Source of the DNA: Ruminococcus flavefaciens ND2009
GTDB lineage: Bacteria; Bacillota; Clostridia; Oscillospirales; Ruminococcaceae
Assembly: GCF_000621785.1 (NCBI RefSeq)
Contig: NZ_JHXI01000011.1
Span: 101,572 to 165,571, forward strand
Reading direction: 5' to 3'
DNA: 64,000 nucleotides
A program made the position numbers and the translations under genes. Shown one piece after another: positions 17,406 to 25,815 of the stretch; position 1 is the first letter of the stretch; each line of letters starts with the position of its first letter. The notes beneath the pieces are model-generated. The model had not been told where the DNA came from. It saw nothing but the letters and a program-made list of their open reading frames with translations, and did not search any database.

Positions 17406-18775
17406 TGAAAAAAGCAATTATCGCCCTTGTTGTTCTGATCGTTGCGGCAGTCGCCTCTGTGGGCACGCTGATCGCAGTAAAGAACAGCAAGGAAAAGGAA
17501 AAACAGCAGGCAAGCAAGGTGCTTGCGGAGAACGATATATTCCGCTTCGATCCCTACTCTCCCACAAAGATAGTATTCTCAAAGGGAGACGAGACCTACA
17601 CCGCAGAAAAGAAGGACAAAGTATGGTCGCTGGATAACGGCGAATTCGAGCTGGATCAGAATTACTGCCAGCTCATATGCACCTATCTTTCAGACCTGAC
17701 CGCCGAGACAAACTACGGCGAGATAACCGACGAAAAGCTTGATATGTACGGCCTCAGAGACACAGACACCATAGAGGTCACAGAACCCTCGGGCACTCAC
17801 ACTATCCACATCGGAAACGAGAGCCCCATGCAGGACTACTACTATGTAACAGCAGACGGCAGAGACAAGGTATTCGCCATTGAATACATGAAGGGCAGCG
17901 TTCTCAAGCTGGACAGGCTCCTGCTGAAGAACAAGATGCTTCTCCCCTACGATCTTTACAACATAAAGGAGGTCATCATCAGCAAGGAGGGCAAGACCAC
18001 CCTCGATGTCAGCTACGATCCGGATACTCAGCAGTGGTCACTGCCCGATGAGTATTCTCTGCTCCAGACCGACCCCACTGCCATAACCGCCAAGCTCAAC
18101 GGACTTGTCCGTCTTGAGTCTCAGGAAATGCTGGACGAAAAGCTTGAGGATCTTGAGAAATACGGTCTCGACAAGCCCTACGCGGAAATGACCGTAAAGG
18201 GTCTGGACGGTACACAGCGTGACCTCAAGTTCTGCTTCAACGACGACTATCCTGATTACTGCATAGTCCTTGTTGACGGTGAACAGGTAGAGCTTTACTA
18301 CAAGGCAGACCTGGACATCATAGACTATACCGCATATAACTTCATCGTACAGAACTACATCGCAGCCCGTTCCTACAACACAAAGGAGTTCACTCTGAAC
18401 TACAACGGAAACAACGATGAGTTCAAGGTAGACCTGGACAATAACGAGTGTACGGTAAACGGCAAGAAGATCTCCATTGAATCCACCGAGAACTACCTTG
18501 CATTCGATAATTTCTTCAACTCCGTATCCGTACTCAAGCTCACAGGCACAGACGCAGAGGCAAAGCCCGAGCTGAAGGATCCCGAGCTCACAGCAGAGTT
18601 CACCTTCACAGAGGGAGATCCCGTAAAGATCGACCTTGTAAAGGGCGAGGGCACAATCTACTATGTATTCCGCGACGGCAAGTACACAGGCGGATATATC
18701 GACGAGACGTCCCTCAAGGGAAGAAATTCCCTCGGTGAATTCTACCTGAAGTTCAAGAACATAGCAGGATTTTAA
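17405..18775 (+). CDS. DUF4340 domain protein
   Basis: The start is the ATG at 17405 overlapping the previous stop (TGATG), with AAAGGAGA upstream. The 456-residue product has a signal anchor (about 3-23) and a long extracellular region of repeated DUF4340-type beta-rich units: the DKVWSLDNGEFELDQ style occurs in each unit. DUF4340 proteins often follow GldG genes, so this is likely the last subunit or an accessory of the same export system. The specific function is unknown. Confidence 0.85.
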   Translation: MKKAIIALVVLIVAAVASVGTLIAVKNSKEKEKQQASKVLAENDIFRFDPYSPTKIVFSKGDETYTAEKKDKVWSLDNGEFELDQNYCQLICTYLSDLTAETNYGEITDEKLDMYGLRDTDTIEVTEPSGTHTIHIGNESPMQDYYYVTADGRDKVFAIEYMKGSVLKLDRLLLKNKMLLPYDLYNIKEVIISKEGKTTLDVSYDPDTQQWSLPDEYSLLQTDPTAITAKLNGLVRLESQEMLDEKLEDLEKYGLDKPYAEMTVKGLDGTQRDLKFCFNDDYPDYCIVLVDGEQVELYYKADLDIIDYTAYNFIVQNYIAARSYNTKEFTLNYNGNNDEFKVDLDNNECTVNGKKISIESTENYLAFDNFFNSVSVLKLTGTDAEAKPELKDPELTAEFTFTEGDPVKIDLVKGEGTIYYVFRDGKYTGGYIDETSLKGRNSLGEFYLKFKNIAGF

Positions 18776-18780
18776 AGCAC

Positions 18781-19052
18781 CGCAGCACAGACGGCGCTGA
18801 TATAGAAGTTTTTAGCCATAGTATTTCTGATGTACGATCAGAAGTGCTATGGCTTTTCTATTGACAGCGCTGAGAGCCCGAACTATAATCTTTGCTGCAT
18901 AAATCATAATTTTGCGAAGCTAAATTATGATTTGAGCCCTTAGCCCTTAGCCGTTAGCTAATGTAGGGGACGCCGCCCCCGGCGTCCCGCGAGATATATT
19001 ACACACCCAACGGGACGTCGAGGACGTCGTCCCCTACAAATGTAAATTCTGA
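18781..19052 (-). repeat. Composite intergenic repeat, copy A (inverted relative to copy B)
   Basis: It fills the 18776-19123 gap. In minus orientation it contains a left flank TAAATCAGAATTTACATT, a GC-rich palindrome (18962-19038, ends TGTAGGGGACG and CGTCCCCTACA), ATTAGCTAAC, a hairpin AAATCATAATTT/AAATTATGATTT, and the GCCATAG inverted repeat. The same parts occur in the same order at 25090-25375 on the plus strand. Confidence 0.88.
18815..18853 (+). terminator. Long inverted repeat acting as terminator of the GldA operon
   Basis: Seventeen-base arms at 18815-18831 and 18837-18853 (GCCATAG...CTATGGC, pairing throughout with two G-U pairs) are followed by TTTTC. The same module recurs in reverse at 25292-25330. 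It is part of a composite repeat described separately. Confidence 0.7.
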
Positions 19053-19069
19053 TTTATCATTACAATCCA

Positions 19070-19102
19070 AAAGCCCCTGAGCGTTTCAATTGCTCAGGGG
19101 CA
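19070..19102 (-). terminator. Terminator of the tetR gene
   Basis: On the minus strand GCCCCTGAGC pairs with GCTCAGGGGC and is followed by TTTTGG. It begins shortly after the tetR stop codon. Confidence 0.75.
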
Positions 19103-19123
19103 TAATTTATATATGGGTACGGA

Positions 19124-19738
19124 TCAGTCCTTCGCTTTCTTCTCATGCTGTGAGATTATGAGCCTTATGGAGCTGTACAGATAGGGCTTCAGCTCCACAA
19201 GTGAGCAGGGCTCCTTATAAAGAATGACAGAATAACAGGTGGAGCTCACCAGCTCGATTATCATGAACAGCATTATCTCAGGGTCACGGAAGCCGTTCGG
19301 CGCCTCCGACAGCATCTTGTAGTAGACCTCGGAGAAGTTCACATCGTCTTCGGAAACGGGTGTGGTTATGGCGTTCTTGAATATGCCCCAGCTGAGGTTT
19401 TTCGATATGAAGGTGAGCAGGGACTGGTTATTGTTGAGCTGATTTATGATATTGTCGATTATCCTTATGAGCTTTTCCTCAAAGGGCAGGTCGTTTATAC
19501 TGTCACCAAGCTCGCTGAGCGCAGTTTTGAAAAGCTGGCTGGACTTGTGGGACACAAGCTTGTTGCGTATATCGTATTTGTCCTTGAAATAGAGATAGAA
19601 TGTTCCCTTTGCAACTCCTGCCTTGTTCACGATGTCAGTTATGGAAGTCTTGCTGAAGCCCTTTGTGGTAAAGAACTCAAATGCCGTTTTCAGCAGGGAG
19701 TTTTCCTTCAGCTTTTTGTTAAGGTCAACCTTTCCCAT
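19124..19738 (-). CDS. TetR family transcriptional regulator
   Basis: This 204-residue regulator has the classic N-terminal helix-turn-helix of TetR proteins: ALKTAFEFFTTKGF-like first helix, then TSITDIVNKAGVAKGTFY and LYFKDKYD. The C-terminal ligand domain is not matched to a known drug or lipid sensor. It is divergent from the MMPL transporter gene. Three palindromes of form TGACYNANGGTCA in the shared control region are the probable operators, so it likely represses itself and the transporter. Confidence 0.92.
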   Translation of the reverse strand: MGKVDLNKKLKENSLLKTAFEFFTTKGFSKTSITDIVNKAGVAKGTFYLYFKDKYDIRNKLVSHKSSQLFKTALSELGDSINDLPFEEKLIRIIDNIINQLNNNQSLLTFISKNLSWGIFKNAITTPVSEDDVNFSEVYYKMLSEAPNGFRDPEIMLFMIIELVSSTCYSVILYKEPCSLVELKPYLYSSIRLIISQHEKKAKD

Positions 19739-19816
19739 TTTTACACACCTTTCCTGAGGATGTACGGAACGTCCTTGTTCGTTGCTTTATTCTTTCCGTT
19801 TCGTAGTCACATCATA

Positions 19817-19845
19817 ATTATAGCCCGAAAAAACGGCTCTGTCAA
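19817..19845 (-). promoter_or_regulatory. Consensus promoter of tetR
   Basis: TTGACA (19840-19845), 17 bases, TATAAT (19817-19822). Operator O1 ends about ten bases upstream of the -35 box. Confidence 0.85.
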
Positions 19846-19855
19846 GGCTGTAAAA

Positions 19856-19957
19856 TTGACCAACGGTCAATGAAAACCGGGGGAAAATTTGTGCAGTCAT
19901 ACAAAAATATGACCAAAGGTCATTTTTCTTGCTCTGTTGCAGTTGACTAACGGTCAT
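19856..19957. promoter_or_regulatory. Three TetR operator palindromes O1, O2, O3
   Basis: O1 TTGACCAACGGTCAA (19856-19870), O2 ATGACCAAAGGTCAT (19909-19923), O3 TTGACTAACGGTCAT (19943-19957). The centres are 53 and 34 bases apart. O3 covers the -35 box of the transporter promoter. O1 abuts the tetR promoter. The consensus is TGACYAAMGGTCA. Binding by the adjacent TetR protein is an inference. Confidence 0.85.
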
Positions 19958-19971
19958 TTTTGTAATATACT
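19943..19971 (+). promoter_or_regulatory. Promoter of the MMPL transporter gene
   Basis: TTGACT (19943-19948), 17 bases, TATACT (19966-19971). The -35 box is the first half of operator O3. The predicted transcript starts near 19978. Confidence 0.82.
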
Positions 19972-19987
19972 AAGGTATATCGAAAGA

Positions 19988-20141
19988 CCGGACGCATATT
20001 GAACGTCCGCGGCAAGCTGTGTGCATCTGTTTTTCCCGGCAGATCATCCCATTTTCTCCTAAAGGTATATAACCGGTCGTCCCTCAGATTCGACGAGGGG
20101 CAATCTCTTAACAGCACCGCGGATTTTCAATATGCGCCCGG
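19988..20141 (+). ncRNA. Candidate structured leader RNA (possible cis-regulatory element) of the MMPL gene
   Basis: A 190-base leader opens with a long closing stem: 19988-20012 pairs with 20117-20141 in blocks of 4, 11 and 7 base pairs (CCGG; CGCATATTGAA; TCCGCGG). An inner GCTGT/ACAGC stem (20016-20020 with 20111-20115) follows. Inside are ATCTG/CAGAT (20025-20044) and CCCTC/GAGGG (20081-20099) hairpins. GACCGG at the 5' end could pair instead with CCGGTC at 20073-20078, which would break the base of the long stem. I do not recognise a known riboswitch class. No poly-U tract follows, so control of translation or RNA stability is more likely than termination. Confidence 0.55.
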
Positions 20142-20168
20142 AACAAAATGATAAGAAGGGATGATAAG

Positions 20169-22277
20169 ATGCTTAAATTCGGTGAATGGATAGCCAAGCA
20201 CAGAGCATTGATACTCATTATCGCAGTGCTCCTGCTTATTCCTTCGGCTATAGGTTATATCAACACCCGAGTGAACTACGATATACTCTCCTATCTGCCA
20301 AAGGACATAAATACCATGACAGGTCAGGATATACTCAAGGAGGACTTCGGTCAGGGCGGCTTCTCTCTGGTAATGGTGGAGGGCATGAGCGACAAGGACG
20401 TGGCTGAGACTGCCGATAAGATCTCGGCGATAGACCACGTTTCAGATGTTATCTGCTACCAGTCCATGACCGACTGCAAGATACCCATGGAGATACTCCC
20501 CGAGAATATCTACGACTTCTTCAACAAGGGCGACACCACCATGATGGCGGTATTCTTCGATGATACCACCTCGGGCGACGGAACACTCGCCGCTGTTGAG
20601 GAGATGAGGAACATCACCTCGAAGCAGTGCTTCATCAGCGGTATGTCCGCCATCACTCTCGACATGAAGAACCTGACACAGAGCGAGACCCTCATCTATG
20701 CGGTCATCGCCGTTATACTCACAAGCATAGTCCTTACATTGACTATGGACTCCTTCCTCATTCCTCTGTTCTTCATGCTCAGCATAGGCTTTGCGGTAGT
20801 GTGGAACCTGGGCTCAAACATCGTTCTCGGCGAGATCTCGTTCATCACACAGGCTCTTGCAATGGTGCTCCAGCTGGGCGTCACCATGGACTACTCAATA
20901 TTCCTGTGGCACAGCTACAAGGAGCAGCTCACTCACTTCCCCGACAGCAAGCAGGAGGCTATGGCACACGCCATCGCCGCGACTATCACTTCCGTTGTGG
21001 GAAGCTCCTTCACTACGGTTGCAGGCTTCCTGGCAATGTGCTTCATGACCTTCACTCTTGGTCTTGACCTGGGAATAGTAATGGCAAAGGGCGTTGTATG
21101 CGGCGTTATCTCCTGCGTAACGGTGCTTCCCTCAATGATACTCATATTTGAGAATGCAATAGCAAAGACCTCTCACAGGGACTTCCTTCCCTCATTCAGC
21201 CGCACCTCCTCTTTCATAGTAAAGCACTCATGGGTATTCCTTACACTGGGAATAGTCCTGCTGATACCTGCGGTATTCGGCAACAACCATTATGATGTTT
21301 ACTACAAGCTGGACAGTACTCTACCCAAGACCCTTGACAGCGTCATTGCCAACACAAAGCTGGCTGAGGATTACAATATGAACAGCACCCACATACTTAT
21401 GGTGGACTCTGACATGAGCGCAAAGGACGCAGACAGAATGCTCAGCGAGATGAAGAAGGTGGACGGCGTTCAGTTCGCCGCAGGCTTCAATTCTCTGGTG
21501 GGACCCGCTATACCCGAGGAGGCTGTCCCCGAGGAGATAAAGAGCGTCCTCAAGAGCGATGAGTGGCAGATAATGCTGATAGGCTCAGAATACGAGGTAG
21601 CCTCCGACCAGGTAAACGAGCAGGTCACAGCCCTCAACAAGATAGCTCAGAGATATGACCCCGAGGCTATGCTCATCGGCGAGGCTCCTGCCACAAAGGA
21701 CCTCATCACCATTACCGACAGGGACTTCAAGATAGTGAACTTCCTGTCCATTGCGGCTATATTCCTTATCATAGCCTTTACATTCAAGTCCGTGACACTT
21801 CCCGTGATACTGGTCTCGGTAATAGAGCTGGCTATCATGATAAACCTTGGCACCGCCTACTACACAGGCTCAAGGCTGTCCTTCATCGCTCCTATCGTTA
21901 TAGGAACCATACAGCTGGGCGCAACAGTTGACTACGCGATACTCATGACCACAAGATACCGCACCGAAAGAAGCAGCGGTCAGACCAAGAATAACGCCAT
22001 CGGTATCGCTCTCAGCACCTCCATAAAATCGGTCATCACCTCGGCGCTGGGCTTCTTCGCCGCAACAGTAGGCGTTGCCCTTTACTCAGACATCGGTCTT
22101 ATCTCGGAGCTGTGTATGCTCCTGGCAAGAGGCGCTCTCATCTCCATGGTGGTAGTAGTAACCGTGCTGCCCTCAATGTTCATGGTATTCGACAAGCTCA
22201 TTTGCAGGACCAGCGCAGGATTCTCACCTAAAAGAAAGGTGCAGGGCAAGCGCCGTCATTTATTCGGAACAGTGTGA
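20169..22277 (+). CDS. MMPL family (RND superfamily) transporter
   Basis: The start at 20169 has GAAGGG eight bases upstream; the extra seven codons of the longer reading are unlikely. The 702-residue protein has two homologous halves, each with one membrane helix, an extracellular domain, then a helix bundle. The paired RND motifs GVTMDYSIFLWHSYKE and GATVDYAILMTTRYRTE mark the two bundles. MMPL proteins export lipids, peptides or drugs by proton motive force. In Clostridia they are commonly paired with a Leu-x-x-Gly heptad-repeat protein, as here. Confidence 0.93.
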   Translation: MLKFGEWIAKHRALILIIAVLLLIPSAIGYINTRVNYDILSYLPKDINTMTGQDILKEDFGQGGFSLVMVEGMSDKDVAETADKISAIDHVSDVICYQSMTDCKIPMEILPENIYDFFNKGDTTMMAVFFDDTTSGDGTLAAVEEMRNITSKQCFISGMSAITLDMKNLTQSETLIYAVIAVILTSIVLTLTMDSFLIPLFFMLSIGFAVVWNLGSNIVLGEISFITQALAMVLQLGVTMDYSIFLWHSYKEQLTHFPDSKQEAMAHAIAATITSVVGSSFTTVAGFLAMCFMTFTLGLDLGIVMAKGVVCGVISCVTVLPSMILIFENAIAKTSHRDFLPSFSRTSSFIVKHSWVFLTLGIVLLIPAVFGNNHYDVYYKLDSTLPKTLDSVIANTKLAEDYNMNSTHILMVDSDMSAKDADRMLSEMKKVDGVQFAAGFNSLVGPAIPEEAVPEEIKSVLKSDEWQIMLIGSEYEVASDQVNEQVTALNKIAQRYDPEAMLIGEAPATKDLITITDRDFKIVNFLSIAAIFLIIAFTFKSVTLPVILVSVIELAIMINLGTAYYTGSRLSFIAPIVIGTIQLGATVDYAILMTTRYRTERSSGQTKNNAIGIALSTSIKSVITSALGFFAATVGVALYSDIGLISELCMLLARGALISMVVVVTVLPSMFMVFDKLICRTSAGFSPKRKVQGKRRHLFGTV

Positions 22278-22295
22278 TACAAAGGAGAGATAGAT

Positions 22296-25016
22296 ATGAA
22301 AAAGCTTAACAAGATACTTACAGCGCTGGTAGCAGCAGCTGTTTCCGCAGGAGCTACGGGCTCTATCGCCTATGCAAAGAATGGCGGCAGAAGCACAGAG
22401 GCTCCCCAAAAGTCCGTAAAGACAGCAGCCGACAGCGACACGGGCTCCAGAAAAGCAAACGGTGAGAACGCCTACAAGGACGAGACCGTTTACGTTCTCT
22501 GCAACAGCGACTCCTCCGTGAAGAACGTGGTAGTCAGCGACTGGCTGAAAAATGCTCCTGCTATGGTGAACATCTCGGATATATCCGACCTGAGCAATAT
22601 CGTCAACGTAAAGGGCGATGAGTCCTTTGAGCTCAACGGCGAGGAGCTCACCTGGGAGGCTGAGGGCAGCGACATCTACTACAAGGGCAATTCCGACAAG
22701 GACCTCCCCGTGGACGTTACCATGGAGTACTTCCTGGACGGAAAGAAAATGGCTCCCGAGGATATAAAGGGCAAGAGCGGACATCTGGTCATCCGCTGGA
22801 CATACAAGAACAATCAGAAAGTTACAAAGAATATAGGCGGCGAGAACAAGGAGCTGTATGTTCCTTTCATGGCTGCCAGTGCCGCTGTGCTCAGCACGGA
22901 CAAATACATAAATGTTGAGGTCACAAACGGCAAGGTCATTTCCGACGGCTCAAAGCTCATCGTTGTGGGCATGGCATTCCCGGGACTGGGGGACAGTCTG
23001 GCACTTGACAAGATAGAGGGCATGAGCATTGAGGTGCCCGAAAGCTTCGAGGTCTCCGCAGACGTTACGGACTTTGAGATGAATACCTCCGTGACAGTGG
23101 TCTCCAACGAGATATTCTCACAGCTGGACGTTGACAACGCTGCCGACTTCGGCGACCTGAAGGATAAGCTCAAGGAGCTCAGCGACGGTGCGGAGAAGCT
23201 CTCCGACGGCACAGCAGCTCTCTATGACGGCATAAAGAAGCTCTCGGGCGGCACAGGAGACCTTACAGACGGTATCGACAAGCTCCTTGCAGGCTCTCTG
23301 GAGCTGAAAAACGGCGCCTCAGACCTTGACAGCGGCGCAAAGAAGATAACCGACGGTGCAAAGACTCTCTCCGACTCCACAGGCACATTTGCAAGCGGTC
23401 TGGGCAGCGCAAAGGACGGCTCTGCAAAGCTGAAAGACGGTCTGGGACAGGTCAGCACCGGCGCTTCCGATTTATCAAAGGGTCTTGGCAGTGCTAAGGA
23501 GGGTTCATCGGCACTGGTGGGCGGCTTCTCACAGGTCACCGCAGGGGCTGACGCTCTCAGCAGCGGACTCAAGGACGCAAAGGCAGGCTCAGACGCCCTT
23601 ACAGCAGGCTTCAGACAGGTGGACGAGGGCGCAGCAGCTCTCAACGCAGGTGCAGGCACATTTTCGGGCGGCGTAGGCGCTCTCACAGACGGCAGCAAGC
23701 AGGTAAAGGACGGCTCCGCACAGCTTTCACAGGGCGCAGCTGCTCTCAGCGACGGAGCTGCACAGCTCAGCACCTCGGCAGGACAGCTTTCAGAGGGGAT
23801 AACCTCCGCAAAGACGGGCGCTGACTCTCTCTCAGAGGGCATTGGCTCCGCAAAGACAGGCGCAGACCAGCTCACAGAGGGCGCGGCAGCTCTCAGCGAG
23901 GGCGCTTCACAGCTGGGCGCAGGCATAACACAGGCAGGGGCTTCCCTTGATACTACTATAGCCGCAAACGAGCAGGCTCTGGCAGCATTGCAGGCATTAT
24001 ACCAGCAGGCTCCCTCACAGGAGCTGGCTGTGGCAATAGGCACATTACAGCAGACCATAGACGGTCAGAAGCAGATCTCAGCTTCCATGGCAGAGGGCGG
24101 TCAGCTCAGCGCAGGCGCAGCTTCCGTACAGGCAGGAGCACAGCAGCTCTCGGGCGGTCTGGGACAGCTCGGTGCAGGTCTTGACACTGCACAGAAGGGA
24201 GCGTCTGCTTTACAGGGAGGTCTCGGCACTCTGGACGAGGGCGGAAAGGCTCTCTTCGCAGGCGCACAGCAGCTCTCGGGCTCTACCGCACAGCTTTCTA
24301 AGGGCGCCGCAGATCTTAACACAGGCGCAGCTGCCCTGGATACAGGCATTGGCACTCTGGCAGGCGGCAGCACTGAGCTCATCGGCGGTCTGGACTCCCT
24401 CATAAAGGGAATCACTCAGCTCAGCAGCGGCAACGCTTCCCTGAATGACGGTCTCGGCAAGCTCTCCGCGGGAGCTGTTGACCTGACAGGCGGACTTGGT
24501 CAGCTTTCAGACGGCGCTTCCGCACTGGACAGCGGTCTTGCTCAGCTTTCACAGGGCTCATTCACTCTGAACGGCGGTCTGGGACAGCTCTCAGACGGCG
24601 CTGCAACTCTGGACGGTGGTCTTGCTCAGCTCTACGGCGGCAGCTCGCAGCTCTCGGGCGGCGCAAAGACTCTCTATGACTCTCTGAAGCAGCTCAGCGC
24701 AGGTGCAGCAAAGCTTTCAGGCGGCTCGGGAGAGCTATACAACGGCATAGGTGCCCTCAGCTCGGGCAGCACTGAGCTCATAGGCGGCGTAGGCAAGCTT
24801 GAAAGCGGTGCCAAGGAGCTCAATGACGGCATGATAAAGTTCAACGACGAGGGCATTTCCGTGCTCACAGGAGCCGTTGACAAGAACCTCCCCGAGATCA
24901 TCGACACTCTCAAGGCTCTCAGGGACGCCTCCCGCGACTACAACAGCTATTCGGGCATTTCTGATAAAATGGACGGCAGCGTGAAGTTCATCTATCTCGT
25001 TGACGGTACAAAATAA
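22296..25016 (+). CDS. Exported Leu-x-x-Gly heptad-repeat protein, MMPL partner
   Basis: The product is 906 residues. A signal peptide (about 1-27) precedes a conserved N-terminal domain (about 50-285: KDETVYVLCNSDSSVKNVVVSD, then AFPGLGDSLALDKIEG) seen in clostridial proteins encoded beside MMPL transporters. Residues about 290-860 are an almost unbroken run of seven-residue units of the type LSDGAAQ, LxxGxxx, with one Gln-rich break near 550-590. The end SGISDKMDGSVKFIYLVDG is also conserved. No C-terminal membrane helix is seen. The repeat array probably forms a long rod outside the membrane that works with the transporter. Confidence 0.88.
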   Translation: MKKLNKILTALVAAAVSAGATGSIAYAKNGGRSTEAPQKSVKTAADSDTGSRKANGENAYKDETVYVLCNSDSSVKNVVVSDWLKNAPAMVNISDISDLSNIVNVKGDESFELNGEELTWEAEGSDIYYKGNSDKDLPVDVTMEYFLDGKKMAPEDIKGKSGHLVIRWTYKNNQKVTKNIGGENKELYVPFMAASAAVLSTDKYINVEVTNGKVISDGSKLIVVGMAFPGLGDSLALDKIEGMSIEVPESFEVSADVTDFEMNTSVTVVSNEIFSQLDVDNAADFGDLKDKLKELSDGAEKLSDGTAALYDGIKKLSGGTGDLTDGIDKLLAGSLELKNGASDLDSGAKKITDGAKTLSDSTGTFASGLGSAKDGSAKLKDGLGQVSTGASDLSKGLGSAKEGSSALVGGFSQVTAGADALSSGLKDAKAGSDALTAGFRQVDEGAAALNAGAGTFSGGVGALTDGSKQVKDGSAQLSQGAAALSDGAAQLSTSAGQLSEGITSAKTGADSLSEGIGSAKTGADQLTEGAAALSEGASQLGAGITQAGASLDTTIAANEQALAALQALYQQAPSQELAVAIGTLQQTIDGQKQISASMAEGGQLSAGAASVQAGAQQLSGGLGQLGAGLDTAQKGASALQGGLGTLDEGGKALFAGAQQLSGSTAQLSKGAADLNTGAAALDTGIGTLAGGSTELIGGLDSLIKGITQLSSGNASLNDGLGKLSAGAVDLTGGLGQLSDGASALDSGLAQLSQGSFTLNGGLGQLSDGAATLDGGLAQLYGGSSQLSGGAKTLYDSLKQLSAGAAKLSGGSGELYNGIGALSSGSTELIGGVGKLESGAKELNDGMIKFNDEGISVLTGAVDKNLPEIIDTLKALRDASRDYNSYSGISDKMDGSVKFIYLVDGTK

Positions 25017-25026
25017 ACAAAAACCG

Positions 25027-25070
25027 AAGCCCCGAAGCATTTTATTCAAAGTGCTTCGGGGCTTTGTTTT
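25027..25070 (+). terminator. Terminator after the heptad-repeat gene
   Basis: Thirteen-base arms AAGCCCCGAAGCA (25027-25039) and TGCTTCGGGGCTT (25052-25064) are followed by TTTGTTTTG. Confidence 0.92.
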
Positions 25071-25089
25071 GTTTGATTGCTCATAAAAA

Positions 25090-25375
25090 TCATAATTTAC
25101 ATTTGTAGGGGACGCCGCCCTCGGCGTCCCGTTGGGCGTGTAATATATCTCGCGGGACGCCGAGTGACTCCCTACGGTGTAGGGAGATGTCAGCAAAGCT
25201 GACAGAGGGTACGTGCAGCTGTTAGCTGCAGCGTCCCCTACATTAGCTAACAGCAATTATAGCATAACATCGCTGCACTATCAATAAAAACGCCATAGCA
25301 CTTCTGATTTTGCACCAGAAATACTATGGCATAAAACTTCTGTACCAGCGCCTCACTTACGGTGCTGCTTTTTTA
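25090..25375 (+). repeat. Composite intergenic repeat, copy B
   Basis: It fills most of the 25017-25384 gap. The GC palindrome runs 25104-25242 and carries an extra block of about 67 bases (25164-25230). That block is made of three adjacent hairpins: CTCCCTAC/GTAGGGAG, GTCAGC/GCTGAC and TGCAGCT/AGCTGCA. ATTAGCTAAC and the GCCATAG inverted repeat (25292-25330) follow. On the minus strand the last hairpin is followed by GTTTTTATTG, so it probably terminates spoIIID. Confidence 0.88.
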
Positions 25376-25384
25376 CTGATCCGC

Positions 25385-25660
25385 TCATCGGAAGGAGCTT
25401 CTGCGCCGGCAGGCTATCTCCGCATACTTCCGCTTGGTGGCGAGACCTCCGCGGATATGGCGCTCCTGCTTGTTTTTCTCCAGCACCTCCTTGACTCTGC
25501 GGTAGAGCTGCGGGTCCTCGCGGCGCAGCCTTTCGCTGACGTCTTTGTGAACAGTGCTTTTTGAGATCCCGAACTTATTGGCAGCGCCGCGCACGGTAGC
25601 ACCTGTCTCGGTAATGTATCTGCCCAGCATGACCGCCCTTCCCTCAGGCTGATCCTTCAA
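25385..25660 (-). CDS. spoIIID: Sporulation transcriptional regulator SpoIIID
   Basis: I place the start at the TTG at 25658-25660. It follows AAAGAGGTG at good spacing and gives MKDQPEGRAVML, which lines up residue for residue with the start of Bacillus SpoIIID. The longer ATG reading from 25684 has no Shine-Dalgarno. The 91-residue protein has the helix-turn-helix TVRGAANKFGISKSTVHKDV and the basic RHIRGG...TKRKYA tail used for DNA contact. SpoIIID controls mother-cell genes in sporulation. Confidence 0.93.
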   Translation of the reverse strand: MKDQPEGRAVMLGRYITETGATVRGAANKFGISKSTVHKDVSERLRREDPQLYRRVKEVLEKNKQERHIRGGLATKRKYAEIACRRRSSFR

Positions 25661-25771
25661 ACATATCACCTCTTTCCCTTGCATTTACTAATGTATATGC
25701 CAAAGGGTAAGGCGGTAAGAACTCCCGGTTATTTTGCGGAGACTGTGCCCTTCACAGCATATCAGCGCATA

Positions 25772-25802
25772 AAAAGAAAAAATCCGCAGATAATACTGCG
25801 GA
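25772..25802 (-). terminator. Hairpin upstream of spoVAC, minus-strand terminator-like
   Basis: TCCGCAG (25783-25789) pairs with CTGCGGA (25796-25802). On the minus strand it is followed by ATTTTTTCTTTTT. On the plus strand the same hairpin directly precedes the AGGAG of spoVAC. It could insulate spoIIID from antisense transcription, affect spoVAC translation, or both. Confidence 0.5.
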
Positions 25803-25815
25803 AGGAGCTGATAAT

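Noticed and set aside
23222..24058. 278-codon antisense frame in the heptad-repeat gene
   Set aside because: It mirrors the Leu-x-x-Gly repeats. The periodic DNA keeps several frames open by itself.
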